In this document: piece by piece, positions 9,165 through 18,601 of the stretch | How positions within the stretch are numbered: position 1 is the stretch's first letter | Layout: every line of letters starts with the position of its first letter | Origin: CAWUEX02 sp963921305 | Lineage (GTDB): Bacteria > Pseudomonadota > Alphaproteobacteria > Rhodospirillales > Rhodospirillaceae | Assembly (NCBI GenBank): GCA_963921305.4 | Contig: CAWUEX030000002.1 | Location: 372,001 to 436,000 of the forward strand | DNA: 64,000 nucleotides | Direction: 5' to 3' | Made by a program: the position numbers and the translations under genes | The notes under the pieces: model-generated | The model's database searches: none | What the model was told of the DNA's origin: nothing | What the model saw: only the letters and a program-made list of their open reading frames with translations

Positions 9165-10913
9165 ATGCAACTGCCTGTTTTTCAGACGATGGGAGAAATC
9201 CTGGACTACTGCTGGGCGCGCCGCCATGTGCTGGCGGTGCACGGCGCAGCGCCCGTGGGCGTGATCAGCTTGATCAACCTGGGCCTCTGGCTGATGGGCA
9301 TCGACATCCCCTTCGTGAGTCTGTCAAACGTCGCCATGAGTTTCGTCGGCGCAATTATCGTGCTGCCGTTTACGGTGACATGGTATCGCATGATCATTCT
9401 GGGCGACGGAGACTTGGCCAAGCGCCCGGTATTTAGTTACTCCGCCCGCGAGGGCCGGCTGCTGGTGTGGCAGATCATCATTATCATTGGCATGGCCCTC
9501 TTCGCCGGCGCCGGTCTTGCTGTGCTCAATCTGGCAGGACAAATTTTCAGCGGACCCGTCGGCCAGTTTTTGCAGTCGGTGCTGCTGCTGGCTTTTGCCG
9601 TTTCCCTGATCGCGAGTCTGTGCCGCCTCTCTCTCGTCTTGGCCATGGCGGCGACCGACCGGCCCGTCGATGTTGCCGAAGCCTGGGGCCGCACCGCTGG
9701 GTTGGGCACGCGTATGGCAGCGATTTTCCTGCTCAGTGTTTTGATCGGCGCGGCGCTGGTCATTCCGCTCCTGATCATCGTGGTTTTCGTGTCCTCTATA
9801 TTTGGCGCTGTCTCGGAAAGCCTGGGAGAGGACACGGCGGTTTTGCTGGCCATCGTGCCGAGCGCCATCGGCAGCCTGATGACCTTGGTTCTGCCGACTA
9901 CGCTGTTCGGCTTCGTCTACAACCGGATCGCGGAACAAATGGGCAGTGGCGGCGTACACACAAGTCATGCTTTGGCGCACACCACGCACACGCCGACGCC
10001 CGAAACCGCGCCGGAAGAAGAGCCCGCCAAAGATGTCGACGATGTGATCGCCAATTTGATCGCATTCATGGACGGCAAGCCGCGTGAGACCGCAGAAGAC
10101 ACACGCGAACTGGTCGATGGTTTCTTCAGTCAATTCCCGATGCCGGGTGAAGCGTTGCTGGAAGACTTCGAGGCCGGCGGCGTGCCCTGCCGCTGGGTGG
10201 TGATGCCCGAGTCCGACGTCGATAAGGTGGTGTTGTTGTTGCACGGCGGCGGCTTTAGCGCCGGCAGTTTAGACTCCCACCAGCGCTTGGCCGCTGACCT
10301 CAGCGCGGTCTGCGAAACCCGGGTGTTAATGGTGGACTATCGCCTGGCGCCGGAGGACCCCTATCCCGCCGGACTGGACGACTGCGTCACGGTGTACCGC
10401 TGGCTGCTGGACAACGGCTTTAAGCCGGGACACATCGCCATCGCGGGAGATTCCGCCGGCGGCGGTTTGACCATCTCGACTGCGCTGCGCTTGAAGGATG
10501 AAAGCGTCGACCAGCCCGCCTGTCTGGTGGCCATGTCCCCTTGGGTCAACCTCGCCTGCGACGGCGAGACCATGGAGACCAAGGCCAAAGAAGACCCTAT
10601 TGGGTCACAAGAAACGCTGCTGCGCGCGGCTCAGGATTATCTGAAGGACGACGACGTGCGCGATCCGCTGGTGTCACCGATTTACGGCGATCTGCGTGGC
10701 CTGCCGCCCTTGCTGATTCAGGTGGGCAGCCGTGAGGTGCTGCTGGATGACAGCCGCAAACTGGCGGTGCGGGCCCGCGCCGACGATGTGCAGGTCACGC
10801 TGGAAGAATGGCCGGGCATGATCCACGACTGGCAGATGATGGCCGACTGGCTGACCGATGGCCGCCGCGCCCTGGCGGGGATCGGCACCTTCGTCCGCCA
10901 CCGCCTTGGATGA
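9165..10913 (+). CDS. Fusion of a multi-pass membrane domain and an HSL-type alpha/beta hydrolase
   Basis: 582 aa from the ATG at 9165; reading open further upstream is only M16 overlap. Residues 1-265 hold about six hydrophobic segments (for example VLPFTVTWYRMIILG, LVWQIIIIIGMALFAGAGLA, AAIFLLSVLIGAALVIPLLI). An acidic/threonine-rich linker (about 266-290) follows. The C-terminal half is a hormone-sensitive-lipase-type esterase: oxyanion HGGGF at 360-364, nucleophile Ser430 in GDSAGG, plausible Asp in LLDDSRK and His in MIHDW. An esterase tethered to the inner membrane is implied. I know both parts separately but do not recall this fusion. Substrate unknown. It is transcribed opposite to the M16 pair. 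Confidence 0.85.
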   Translation: MQLPVFQTMGEILDYCWARRHVLAVHGAAPVGVISLINLGLWLMGIDIPFVSLSNVAMSFVGAIIVLPFTVTWYRMIILGDGDLAKRPVFSYSAREGRLLVWQIIIIIGMALFAGAGLAVLNLAGQIFSGPVGQFLQSVLLLAFAVSLIASLCRLSLVLAMAATDRPVDVAEAWGRTAGLGTRMAAIFLLSVLIGAALVIPLLIIVVFVSSIFGAVSESLGEDTAVLLAIVPSAIGSLMTLVLPTTLFGFVYNRIAEQMGSGGVHTSHALAHTTHTPTPETAPEEEPAKDVDDVIANLIAFMDGKPRETAEDTRELVDGFFSQFPMPGEALLEDFEAGGVPCRWVVMPESDVDKVVLLLHGGGFSAGSLDSHQRLAADLSAVCETRVLMVDYRLAPEDPYPAGLDDCVTVYRWLLDNGFKPGHIAIAGDSAGGGLTISTALRLKDESVDQPACLVAMSPWVNLACDGETMETKAKEDPIGSQETLLRAAQDYLKDDDVRDPLVSPIYGDLRGLPPLLIQVGSREVLLDDSRKLAVRARADDVQVTLEEWPGMIHDWQMMADWLTDGRRALAGIGTFVRHRLG

Positions 10914-10958
10914 TCCAAGCCCGCAGACAGATCAAGACAAGAAGAAAGGACACGCGCC

Positions 10959-11951
10959 ATGGGAGATATCGTCGCGCCTGAGGGCAGCCCGCTGAGTGTC
11001 GCCGTGATCGGCGTCGAGGATATGGACGCCTCGCTGCACTTCTACCGGGACCTGATCGGCCTAACCGCCCACGATGCGGTGACGTGGTCCGGTGAGGGCT
11101 TCGAAACCCTGTGGCATATGCCGGCGGGGTCTTCGGCGGAGGCCGTGTTCTGCGAACTGCCGGGGTGCGAGGTCGGGCGCGTGCTGCTGCTGGATTTCGG
11201 CGATGTTGAGAAAAAACACATCCGTTCTGCCGAGACCAAACGCGCCTACGGATTGGTCAACCTCAACTTCTACACAGACGATATCCGCGCCGACACCGAG
11301 AAACTGCAAGAGGCCGGGTTTCAGTTCTGGTCGGAACCGACCTTCTATGAGATGACGGGATCGCAGGGCGCGCCGACGGAAGTGATTTTCGACGGGCCGG
11401 ACTCGGTGGCGATCAATCTGGTGGAGCTGACCGGCGACGACCCGAACACCCGCGTCGGCCAAATGCGTGCCTACGTGCAAGAGCATGGCCGCACGCCGAC
11501 GGGTTTCACGCCGGTGGTGACCAGTTCCCATCAAGCCAACGACCTGGACAAGGCAGTGGCCTTTTACGAGCAAGTTCTGAAGTGCGGCGTTCTGATCGAC
11601 GAGGTCTTGGACAACCCGGTTCAGAATCACTTTCTCAACTTGCCCGAAGGCGCCCAGACGAAGGTCAAGTTCATGCAGGGCAACCACATGTTCGGCAAGA
11701 TCGCACTGTCGCAGCCCCTGAACTACAAGTGCACGGCTTTGGTACCAAACGCCCACGCGCCCAACACCGGCTACATCGCCCAGATGTTCGAGGTGAAGGA
11801 TGTTGGGTTTTGTGAGTCAGCCTGCGCGGACCTGAAGGCGGAGACCTACGCACCGCGCGACACATATAACGTTCCGGGACTTGGGACGGTCGAGGCGATG
11901 ACCGTGCGCAACCCGGGCTCGGGTGCATTGCAGGTGATTTTCAAACCGTAA
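10959..11951 (+). CDS. Two-domain VOC (glyoxalase/dioxygenase superfamily) protein
   Basis: 330 aa with ribosome site AAGAAAGGA. Two tandem VOC modules are visible: residues 10-150 (LSVAVIGVEDMDASLHFYRD opening) and about 178-325 (a second opening at VVTSSHQANDLDKAVAFYEQ). Such proteins bind a divalent metal and act as extradiol dioxygenases, lyases or isomerases; which one cannot be decided. It follows the membrane esterase by 45 nt on the same strand, so the two may share a transcript and pathway. Convergent with the cupin gene downstream. Confidence 0.85.
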   Translation: MGDIVAPEGSPLSVAVIGVEDMDASLHFYRDLIGLTAHDAVTWSGEGFETLWHMPAGSSAEAVFCELPGCEVGRVLLLDFGDVEKKHIRSAETKRAYGLVNLNFYTDDIRADTEKLQEAGFQFWSEPTFYEMTGSQGAPTEVIFDGPDSVAINLVELTGDDPNTRVGQMRAYVQEHGRTPTGFTPVVTSSHQANDLDKAVAFYEQVLKCGVLIDEVLDNPVQNHFLNLPEGAQTKVKFMQGNHMFGKIALSQPLNYKCTALVPNAHAPNTGYIAQMFEVKDVGFCESACADLKAETYAPRDTYNVPGLGTVEAMTVRNPGSGALQVIFKP

Positions 11952-11962
11952 CGATTATCGCG

Positions 11963-12376
11963 TTATCCGTATCCGGGTGGCGTTTCCGCGTTCTCGGTTC
12001 CTTCTCCCGGTGTGACGAACAACATGACCGTGTGTTCGCGGGGCCGCGCGGTGTGCCACGTGCCTTTCGGCACGATCACATAGGATGACGGCTCGCTCAC
12101 CCGCACGACCTTTTCCTGGCCATCGGCCCACAACACAAAGTCGGTATCGCCCGAGATCAGGTAGACGAACTCGTCGCCTTTGGGATGCATCTCCCAGGTC
12201 GGCCATGGCTCGGCGAAGCCATGCTGGGAGACGAGAAAATGACCGGCGAAGCCGCCGAACTCGGTGTCGAGTTCCGCGTAGAAAAGCTCGGATACGGCCT
12301 TGGGCACGGCGATGCCGGCGGGCCCCAGAATCAACCGCGTGTCCTCAATGTTATATGGGCCGGAGTCCGTTGCCAT
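11963..12376 (-). CDS. Small single-domain cupin protein
   Basis: 137 aa, no signal peptide. The metal-binding cupin motif is represented by EMHPKGDEFVYLISGD (residues 62-77) and the second motif by VIVPKGTWHTARP. The fold is usually a metal-dependent small-molecule enzyme or binding protein. It ends 12 nt from the convergent VOC gene and lies 27 nt downstream of bamF on the same strand. Together with the VOC and esterase genes it interrupts the bamF-M16 order expected in relatives, which suggests a small acquired catabolic block. Function unknown. Confidence 0.8.
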   Translation of the reverse strand: MATDSGPYNIEDTRLILGPAGIAVPKAVSELFYAELDTEFGGFAGHFLVSQHGFAEPWPTWEMHPKGDEFVYLISGDTDFVLWADGQEKVVRVSEPSSYVIVPKGTWHTARPREHTVMLFVTPGEGTENAETPPGYG

Positions 12377-12403
12377 GGTGCGCCCCTACGGATGCGCTGT
12401 TGC

Positions 12404-12979
12404 CTAGAAGATCCCCAGCAGCGACGAACCGCCCTTGGAGATCACCGGGATCGGGCCCTCGTTGGCGTCGCGGCCAAGGGCGAGGTTTTCGTTCAGGCGT
12501 TTCTGTTCGGCGACGGGATCGATGGGCGTTCCAAACTGGCGATTATCGTCGCTCCAGAACACCAGGCGGTCGGTGAAGCTGTCGGTCTCGCGGGCGAAGG
12601 CCGAGGTTTCCCGGTCCAGAGTGTCACGGATACCGGGCACGATTTGGTCGGCGCCGGCCTGGGCCAGCAATTCCACCTCGCCGGGACTAAACCCGCGCAC
12701 GCGGTAGCCGTCCAGGCGATTACGGCCCACCAAGGCATTGCGCGCCTGATCGGCGGTGGTGCCTTCCTGCGGGCGCTCCGAGCCCGGGGCCGGCGGACGC
12801 AGGTTGTAGTCGGGCGGCATGACCAGCGGCGCGCGGCGGATCACCGCGAATTCGTCGGGGATCGACTTATTGATGCCCAGGGCGCGCTTGGTGTCGTCGC
12901 AGGCGCTGAGCACCAGAACTGCCGCGGCGGCTATTGTGATGCGTCCTAAGACGGAGGTGAGAGCGGAAGATGGGGTCAT
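12404..12979 (-). CDS. bamF: BamF-like outer-membrane assembly lipoprotein (DUF3035)
   Basis: 191 aa from the ATG at 12979. A lipoprotein signal ends at VLVLSAC, so the mature protein starts at Cys and should be anchored in the outer membrane. The following motif PDEFAVIRRAPLVMPPDYNL is the BamC-like proline motif of the alphaproteobacterial BAM subunit BamF (DUF3035), which helps insert beta-barrel proteins. The gene follows lspA by 7 nt, fitting because LspA processes this lipoprotein. The C-terminal third is polar and of no known fold. Confidence 0.85.
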   Translation of the reverse strand: MTPSSALTSVLGRITIAAAAVLVLSACDDTKRALGINKSIPDEFAVIRRAPLVMPPDYNLRPPAPGSERPQEGTTADQARNALVGRNRLDGYRVRGFSPGEVELLAQAGADQIVPGIRDTLDRETSAFARETDSFTDRLVFWSDDNRQFGTPIDPVAEQKRLNENLALGRDANEGPIPVISKGGSSLLGIF

Positions 12980-12986
12980 GAAGGCC

Positions 12987-13496
12987 TCACTTTGGGTCGC
13001 GTGCGGGACCATCCTGATGCCGGGTCAGGTAGGCGTCAAGCAGCCAGCAGCCGACGCCGATGGTGATGGCGGTATCGGCCAGATTGAAGGTGGGAAAATG
13101 AGTACCCGCGGCGTGAAAATCAAGAAAATCGACGACGGCGCCATGATTGAAACGGTCAATGATGTTGCCGAACGCACCACCGACGATGAAGCCGATCCCG
13201 GCCCTCATCCACGTGGTTTCAGCCTGGCGCAACCACCACAGCAAAACGCCGACGATACACAGCTGGCCGGCAATGAGAAGATACATACCGGTCTGGCCGG
13301 AGTCGGCGAACAGGCTGAAGCTGATACCGGTGTTCCAGGCGAGGCGGAGATTAAAGAACGGCAGCACCTCGATCATGCGCATGGCGAAAAACGGTGTTTC
13401 CGTCACGCCGGGCGGACGAAACACATTCAGCATCACCGCCTTGGACACCTGATCCGCGATGAACACGCCTAACGCGATGAGAAAGCTCAGCCGCAT
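12987..13496 (-). CDS. lspA: Lipoprotein signal peptidase (signal peptidase II)
   Basis: 169 aa inner-membrane aspartyl protease that cleaves prolipoprotein signal peptides after diacylglyceryl transfer. Four transmembrane segments are visible. The conserved catalytic regions are present: RLAWNTGISFSLF, GGAFGNIIDR (first Asp) and FNLADTAI (second Asp). It starts 6 nt after the ileS stop and leads into bamF, so ribF-ileS-lspA-bamF is probably one operon. Several lipoproteins in this window (bamF and those at 18119 and 33576) are expected substrates. Confidence 0.95.
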   Translation of the reverse strand: MRLSFLIALGVFIADQVSKAVMLNVFRPPGVTETPFFAMRMIEVLPFFNLRLAWNTGISFSLFADSGQTGMYLLIAGQLCIVGVLLWWLRQAETTWMRAGIGFIVGGAFGNIIDRFNHGAVVDFLDFHAAGTHFPTFNLADTAITIGVGCWLLDAYLTRHQDGPARDPK

Positions 13497-13502
13497 GTTG
13501 GC

Positions 13503-16328
13503 TTAGGCCGCCGCCGCAACAGAGTCGACGGCAGCGGCGCAACGCCCGCACACACCGGCGTGGGCGTGACTGCCGACGTCGGGCAGCACCTTCCAGCAGC
13601 GCGCGCACTTCTCGCCCTCGGCGGTGTTCACGATGACCCCCACTTCAGGTACGTCCTCAAGCACGAACATGTCACCGGACGGCTCGCCCTCGACGAGGGT
13701 GATCGCCGAGGTGATACAGACGTCCGCCATGTCGAGGCCGTCGCAGGCTTTGATCAATTCTGGCGGCGCGGTGACAACCGGATGGGCCTGGAGGCTGGAG
13801 CCGATGCGCTTGGCGGCGCGCTCCTTTTCCAGCGCCCCAGTGACCGCGCGGCGCAGTCGGCGCACGCTGGCCCACTTCTGCGCCAGGGCATCATTGCGCC
13901 AGGCTTCCGGGATGTCAGGGAACTGTTGCAAGTGCACGGAATCGTTGTCGGACGGATTGCGCGCCAGCCACACTTCCTCCGCCGTGAAGCACACGAACGG
14001 CGCCAGCCATTTCACCAGGCAGTCATACAACGCATCGAGAACCGTGCGCGCGGCCCGGCGGCGCAGACTTTCGGGGGCATCGCAATAGACGACGTCTTTG
14101 CGCACGTCGAAATAAAACGCAGACAGTTCCACCGCACAGAAGTGATGCAGTTCGTTGAACAGGCCGTGGAAATCGTAGGTGGTGCAGGCCTCGCGGATGC
14201 GTTTGTCCATCTGCCACAGACGATGCAACACCCAGCGCTCCAGTTCGGGCATCTCTTCGATGGGCAGGCGCTCACCCTCGGAGAAGTCTTTGAGGTTGCC
14301 GAGCAGGTAGCGGAAGGTGTTGCGCAAGCGGCGGTAGAGGTCCGACATCTGTTTGAGGATGTTGGGCCCGATGGACAAATCCTGGCTGTAGTCGGAGGCG
14401 ACCACCCACAGGCGCAGAATGTCGGCCCCGGACTGACCGATGACCTTTTGCGGCTCGACCACGTTGCCCAGCGACTTGGACATCTTGCGGCCCTTTTCGT
14501 CGAGGACGAACCCGTGAGTGAGCACTGCGTCATAGGGCGCGCGGCCGCGGGTGCCGCAGCTCTCCAGCAGCGAGGTGTGGAACCAGCCGCGGTGCTGGTC
14601 CGATCCTTCGAGATACAAGTCCGCCGGCCATTTGAGATCGTCGCGCTGTTCGAGCACGAACGCGTGGGTCGATCCGGAATCGAACCACACTTCGACGATA
14701 TCCTGCACCGGCTCCCATTCGTCGGCGTCGTACTCATTGCCGAGAAAGCGCGACGGATCGGACGACAGCCAGGCGTCGGAACTTTCTTCTTCAACTGCCT
14801 GGGCGATGCGTTCGATGACGGCGGGGTCGCGCAGCACCTCACCGGTTTTCTTGCTGACGAACACGGTGATGGGCACGCCCCATTGGCGTTGGCGCGAGAC
14901 GCACCAGTCCGGGCGGCTTTCGACCATGGCATGAATGCGGTTGCGCCCGACGGCGGGCACCCACTGGGTCTCATCGATGGCCTTGAGCGCCTTCTCGCGC
15001 AGGTCATTCGTCTCCATTGAGATGAACCACTGCGGCGTATTGCGGAAGATCAGCGGCGCCTTCGAGCGCCAGGAGTGCGGATAGGAGTGCTCAAGCACGC
15101 CTTCGGCCAGAAGACGGCCGCGTTCCTTCAACGCATCGACGACTTCGGGATTGACCTTGAACACGTGCTTGCCGGCGAAGCGCGGCACGGTGTCGTAGTA
15201 CAGACCGTCGCCGTTGACCGTATCCGGCACCTCAAGCCCGACCTCTTGTCCCAACAAGAAATCGTCCTCGCCGTGACCGGGCGCGATGTGCACGAAGCCC
15301 GTGCCCTGTTCGGTGGTGACGAACGATCCGGCGTGCAGCGGCACGTCAAAACCGAAGCCGTCTTCGTGCAGGCAGTGCCGGCAGACCGTGCCGGCGAAGT
15401 CTTTGCCCTTGAGCTGCGCGACAACCGTGTGGCCGGTGATCGCCGCTTTGGCCAGTGTCTCGTCCTTGAGCGCTTCAGCCACGGCAAAGCGATCGCCGAC
15501 GGACGCGAAGGCCCCCTCGCCCACTTCCGTGACTTCGACGACGGCGTAGTCGATGTCCGCACCGAAGGCGATGGCGCGGTTGCCGGGCAGCGTCCAGGGC
15601 GTCGTCGTCCAGATGACGATGCTGTGGCCTTTGAGCGCGTCGACCGGTGTGTCTTTGATGGGGAACTTGACCCACACGGTTGTCGAGGTGTGATCGGCGT
15701 ACTCGACTTCCGCATCGGCCAGGGCGGTCTTTTCGACCACCGACCACAACACCGGCTTGGAGCCTTTGTACAAACCGCCGTTGACGACAAACTTGCCGAG
15801 CTCGCGCACGATGGCGGCCTCGGCGGCGTTGCTCATGGTGGTGTACGGGTTTTCCCAGTCACCGGTGACACCGAGGCGTTTGAACTCTTCTTTCTGTACC
15901 CCGATCCAGTGGGCGGCGAACTCCCGGCACTCCTGCCGGAATTCCAATACGGGCACTTCGTCTTTGTTTTTACCCTGCTTGCGGTAGCCCTCCTCGATCT
16001 TCCATTCGATCGGCAGGCCGTGACAGTCCCACCCGGGCACGTAGTTGGCGTCAAAGCCCATCATCTGCTGGGCGCGGACGATCACATCCTTGAGGATCTT
16101 GTTGAGGGCGTGGCCGATGTGCAGGTTGCCGTTGGCATACGGCGGGCCGTCGTGCAGGACGAACTTTTCCCGGCCCTTGGCGCTGTCGCGCAGGCGCTCA
16201 TAGAGGCCAAGTTTCTCCCAGCGGGCGAGCAGCGTGGGCTCCAGCTTGGGCAGGCCGGCCTTCATCGGGAAGTCGGTCTTCGGCAGGAAGACGGTCGATT
16301 TGTAATCGGGGGTTTGAGAGTCACTCAT
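13503..16328 (-). CDS. ileS: Isoleucine-tRNA ligase
   Basis: 941 aa from the ATG at 16328 (MSDSQTPDYK). Charges tRNA-Ile in the cytosol. HIGH is at residues 70-73 in YANGNLHIGHALNK, and KMSKS in DEKGRKMSKSLGN. The CP1 editing domain carries the TTPWTLPGNRA motif. The C-terminal zinc knuckle is seen as EKCARCWKVLPDVG and CGRCAAAV, typical of the bacterial type that is sensitive to mupirocin-like inhibitors in other species. A 219-nt spacer separates it from ribF, and I see no T-box or other riboswitch there. Confidence 0.97.
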   Translation of the reverse strand: MSDSQTPDYKSTVFLPKTDFPMKAGLPKLEPTLLARWEKLGLYERLRDSAKGREKFVLHDGPPYANGNLHIGHALNKILKDVIVRAQQMMGFDANYVPGWDCHGLPIEWKIEEGYRKQGKNKDEVPVLEFRQECREFAAHWIGVQKEEFKRLGVTGDWENPYTTMSNAAEAAIVRELGKFVVNGGLYKGSKPVLWSVVEKTALADAEVEYADHTSTTVWVKFPIKDTPVDALKGHSIVIWTTTPWTLPGNRAIAFGADIDYAVVEVTEVGEGAFASVGDRFAVAEALKDETLAKAAITGHTVVAQLKGKDFAGTVCRHCLHEDGFGFDVPLHAGSFVTTEQGTGFVHIAPGHGEDDFLLGQEVGLEVPDTVNGDGLYYDTVPRFAGKHVFKVNPEVVDALKERGRLLAEGVLEHSYPHSWRSKAPLIFRNTPQWFISMETNDLREKALKAIDETQWVPAVGRNRIHAMVESRPDWCVSRQRQWGVPITVFVSKKTGEVLRDPAVIERIAQAVEEESSDAWLSSDPSRFLGNEYDADEWEPVQDIVEVWFDSGSTHAFVLEQRDDLKWPADLYLEGSDQHRGWFHTSLLESCGTRGRAPYDAVLTHGFVLDEKGRKMSKSLGNVVEPQKVIGQSGADILRLWVVASDYSQDLSIGPNILKQMSDLYRRLRNTFRYLLGNLKDFSEGERLPIEEMPELERWVLHRLWQMDKRIREACTTYDFHGLFNELHHFCAVELSAFYFDVRKDVVYCDAPESLRRRAARTVLDALYDCLVKWLAPFVCFTAEEVWLARNPSDNDSVHLQQFPDIPEAWRNDALAQKWASVRRLRRAVTGALEKERAAKRIGSSLQAHPVVTAPPELIKACDGLDMADVCITSAITLVEGEPSGDMFVLEDVPEVGVIVNTAEGEKCARCWKVLPDVGSHAHAGVCGRCAAAVDSVAAAA

Positions 16329-16547
16329 GATCGCAGAGTCCAACGGTAGTCCAACGGTATACGTTTGGTGGGGTTGTACGGAAAAAAAGCGCGCGGGAAC
16401 AGCCGATCCTGGCTTACAGGACCGGGGTAATAATTCGCTCTGCGATGGGCGATCTGGCGCTGAACCTCGTCATGGGGCGGGGTTTAGCAGGGCGGTGGAT
16501 GTGAGGCAAGGCGTGGGGCGAGGCTGCGCGGACGCTTAGGGGCGCCC

Positions 16548-17525
16548 TCACCCCGCCACAAACGGCTGCGGGTTGGCCGGAAAAGCCTTGGCCTTGAGGA
16601 TGGCGCGGGCCTGGTCGCAGTCCTTGGCCAACTGGGCCTTGAGGCTGCCGAGACCGTCGAACTTAATTTCCGGGCGGATGAATTCCACCAGAGCCACCCG
16701 CAGTTGGCGTTGGTAGAGGTCTTCGTCGAAATCGAACAGATGAACCTCGAACAGCACGTCGGTCTTGTCGAAGGTCGGGCGGCGGCCGAAGTTGGCGACG
16801 GCGTCGACCCAGACGGTCTCAGGGCCCCGGTCGATCCCGGCGCGCACCGCATAAACCCCCTGGCGCGGATGCAGGTATTCGCCCATGGGCAGGTTGGCGG
16901 TGGGGAACCCCAGGTGGCGGCCACGCTGATCACCGTGCTCGACCCGGCCCGCGACTTCCCAGTAGCGGCCCAGCAGTTCCGCCGCCTTGCGGCATTCGCC
17001 TTCCATCAGGAACTCGCGGATCGCCGTGGACGAGACCTGGGCACTGGCATCGATGCGGAATTCCTCGACCGCGGTGACGCCAAACCCGGCGGCCTTGGCG
17101 CGCTGCTGCAGAAAGGCCGCGTTGCCGCCGCGCTTACTGCCAAAGACATAGTCAAACCCGACGACCACGTGGGACACGTCCAGACCGTTGATCAGAAAGT
17201 CGTCGACAAAGGCGTCGGCACTGTGGCTGGAGAACGCGGCGTCGAACCGCTGCACGTAGAGGCAGTCCACCCCCATGGCTTCGATCAGCCGCGCTTTGAT
17301 GCGGAACGGGCTGAGGCGGAAGGCATCCTGATTGGGCGTAAAGAACGCGCGGGGATGGGGCTCGAAGGTCATGACCGTGGTGGCAACGCCGGCGTCCTTG
17401 GCGCGGTTTAGCGCCGCACCAATGACTTGCTGATGGCCGAGGTGCAAGCCATCGAAGTTGCCGAGCGCAACCACACCGCCCTTCATGGCGGATGGAACGT
17501 CAGCGATGTTGCGGATCAGGCGCAT
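16548..17525 (-). CDS. ribF: Bifunctional riboflavin kinase / FMN adenylyltransferase
   Basis: 325 aa, makes FMN and FAD from riboflavin. The N-terminal nucleotidyltransferase domain has GNFDGLHLGH (residues 22-31) and the SSTAIREFL motif. The C-terminal flavokinase domain has RGRHLGFPTANL and a VWVDAVANFGRRPTF strand. Length is normal. The gene is first in the usual ribF-ileS-lspA order and lies 36 nt after a MaoC-type gene on the same strand, so both may be co-transcribed. No FMN riboswitch is visible upstream. Confidence 0.95.
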   Translation of the reverse strand: MRLIRNIADVPSAMKGGVVALGNFDGLHLGHQQVIGAALNRAKDAGVATTVMTFEPHPRAFFTPNQDAFRLSPFRIKARLIEAMGVDCLYVQRFDAAFSSHSADAFVDDFLINGLDVSHVVVGFDYVFGSKRGGNAAFLQQRAKAAGFGVTAVEEFRIDASAQVSSTAIREFLMEGECRKAAELLGRYWEVAGRVEHGDQRGRHLGFPTANLPMGEYLHPRQGVYAVRAGIDRGPETVWVDAVANFGRRPTFDKTDVLFEVHLFDFDEDLYQRQLRVALVEFIRPEIKFDGLGSLKAQLAKDCDQARAILKAKAFPANPQPFVAG

Positions 17526-17561
17526 GTGGGTGTCACTTGGATGTTACTCGAACGCGGGGCC

Positions 17562-17999
17562 TTAGCCCTTGGACGGCACCATCAGGGTCGCTTCGCCATC
17601 GACCACCGGTTTGCCGCCCACGGTACACACGGTTGAGAAGGTGACGAATTTTTTGTCGTCCACCTTGCCGGTCACGGTGACCGTCGCGGTAACCGTGTCG
17701 CCGATTTTCACGGGCGCTTTGAACTTAAGCGACTGGCCGACATAGATGGACCCTGGGCCGGGCATCTTTGTGCCAAACACGGCGGAGATGAACCCGGCGG
17801 TCAGCATGCCGTGGGCGATGCGTTCCTTGAACATGGTGGTGGCGGCATATTCGGCATCCAGGTGAACGGGGTTGGTATCGCCGGACACCCCGGCGTAAAG
17901 CACGAGATCGGCCTCGGTCACCGTCTTGGAGAAACTGGCGGAGGCGCCCTCTTCCAAATCCTCGAAAAAATAGCCTGTGGTGGACGCGCCGTCGGTCAT
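17562..17999 (-). CDS. MaoC-type (R)-specific enoyl-CoA hydratase
   Basis: 145 aa from the ATG at 17999, preceded by GAAAGG. Hot-dog fold hydratase acting on trans-2-enoyl-CoA, similar to PhaJ. The hydratase-2 catalytic motif is clear: SGDTNPVHLDAEYA, followed by RIAHGMLTAGFISAVFG. It could feed beta-oxidation intermediates to polyhydroxyalkanoate synthesis or be a general hydratase; no PHA synthase lies in the window. Upstream of ribF on the same strand and divergent from the small lipoprotein gene at 18119. Confidence 0.88.
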   Translation of the reverse strand: MTDGASTTGYFFEDLEEGASASFSKTVTEADLVLYAGVSGDTNPVHLDAEYAATTMFKERIAHGMLTAGFISAVFGTKMPGPGSIYVGQSLKFKAPVKIGDTVTATVTVTGKVDDKKFVTFSTVCTVGGKPVVDGEATLMVPSKG

Positions 18000-18118
18000 G
18001 TCATGCTGCCTTTCATACTTTTTATATATGGGTAAAACGGAACGGGCGGATGTTGCGGCGCACACAATCAGGTCAACGAAGTGGGGTCAAGGGAAACAAA
18101 CCACTGGCCTGCCCGGCG

Positions 18119-18445
18119 ATGACGCGCGCCGCTGTCGTGCTGGCAGCGTGTCTTGTCGCCGCGTGCGCCCCGTCGGTGGGCGGCTGGCGTTCGCCCGTGA
18201 AGAATGAAGCGTCAACCCGGGCCGATTACGCCCAATGCCGGGAGCGGGCCGAACAGGCGACCCTGACCCAACGGCAGACAGACCGCAGCGGCTACGGTTT
18301 GGAAAGCGCGCGCCAGACTGGCGTGTTCAACCCGCGGGGCGACAACACCATGGCCATCGCCGACCGGTCGGACACCACGTCGCTCTATGACAAACTGGTG
18401 GCGGGTTGCATGACCTCGAAAGGGTACCGTCAGCCGAATGGCTGA
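18119..18445 (+). CDS. Small lipoprotein of unknown function
   Basis: 108 aa from the ATG at 18119. The N-terminus is a lipoprotein signal (AAVVLAACLVAAC), with the second Cys the likely lipidation site. The mature part has two further Cys, one in ADYAQCRERAEQ and one in LVAGCMTSKGYR; spacing like this occurs in many small envelope proteins with a C-x(n)-C-M-x-x-KG-[YW] ending, where the Cys may form a disulfide. No enzyme motif seen. Divergent from the MaoC gene. Confidence 0.7.
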   Translation: MTRAAVVLAACLVAACAPSVGGWRSPVKNEASTRADYAQCRERAEQATLTQRQTDRSGYGLESARQTGVFNPRGDNTMAIADRSDTTSLYDKLVAGCMTSKGYRQPNG

Positions 18446-18601
18446 ACAGGCACCGATCTCAATGCACCCTTCTTATTCGGCTCTGTTCATGGGCCCCAGG
18501 CTCGCGTAAAAACATTGCTTGCGATGGACCGCCTGGGGATGGCTGGCGGCGGACGGCCTGCCCGCCAGACGCAGGCTTGAAAGAGCGATCAGGGGGCAAC
18601 C

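Noticed and set aside
13560..16349. Long plus-strand reading frames opposite ileS (486 and 424 codons)
   Set aside because: Products of low complexity with no domain, and exactly opposite a well-supported synthetase; a product of GC-rich codon bias.
16344..16547. T-box or riboswitch before ileS
   Set aside because: No stem-loop pattern or specifier loop seen; T-boxes are not expected in this lineage.
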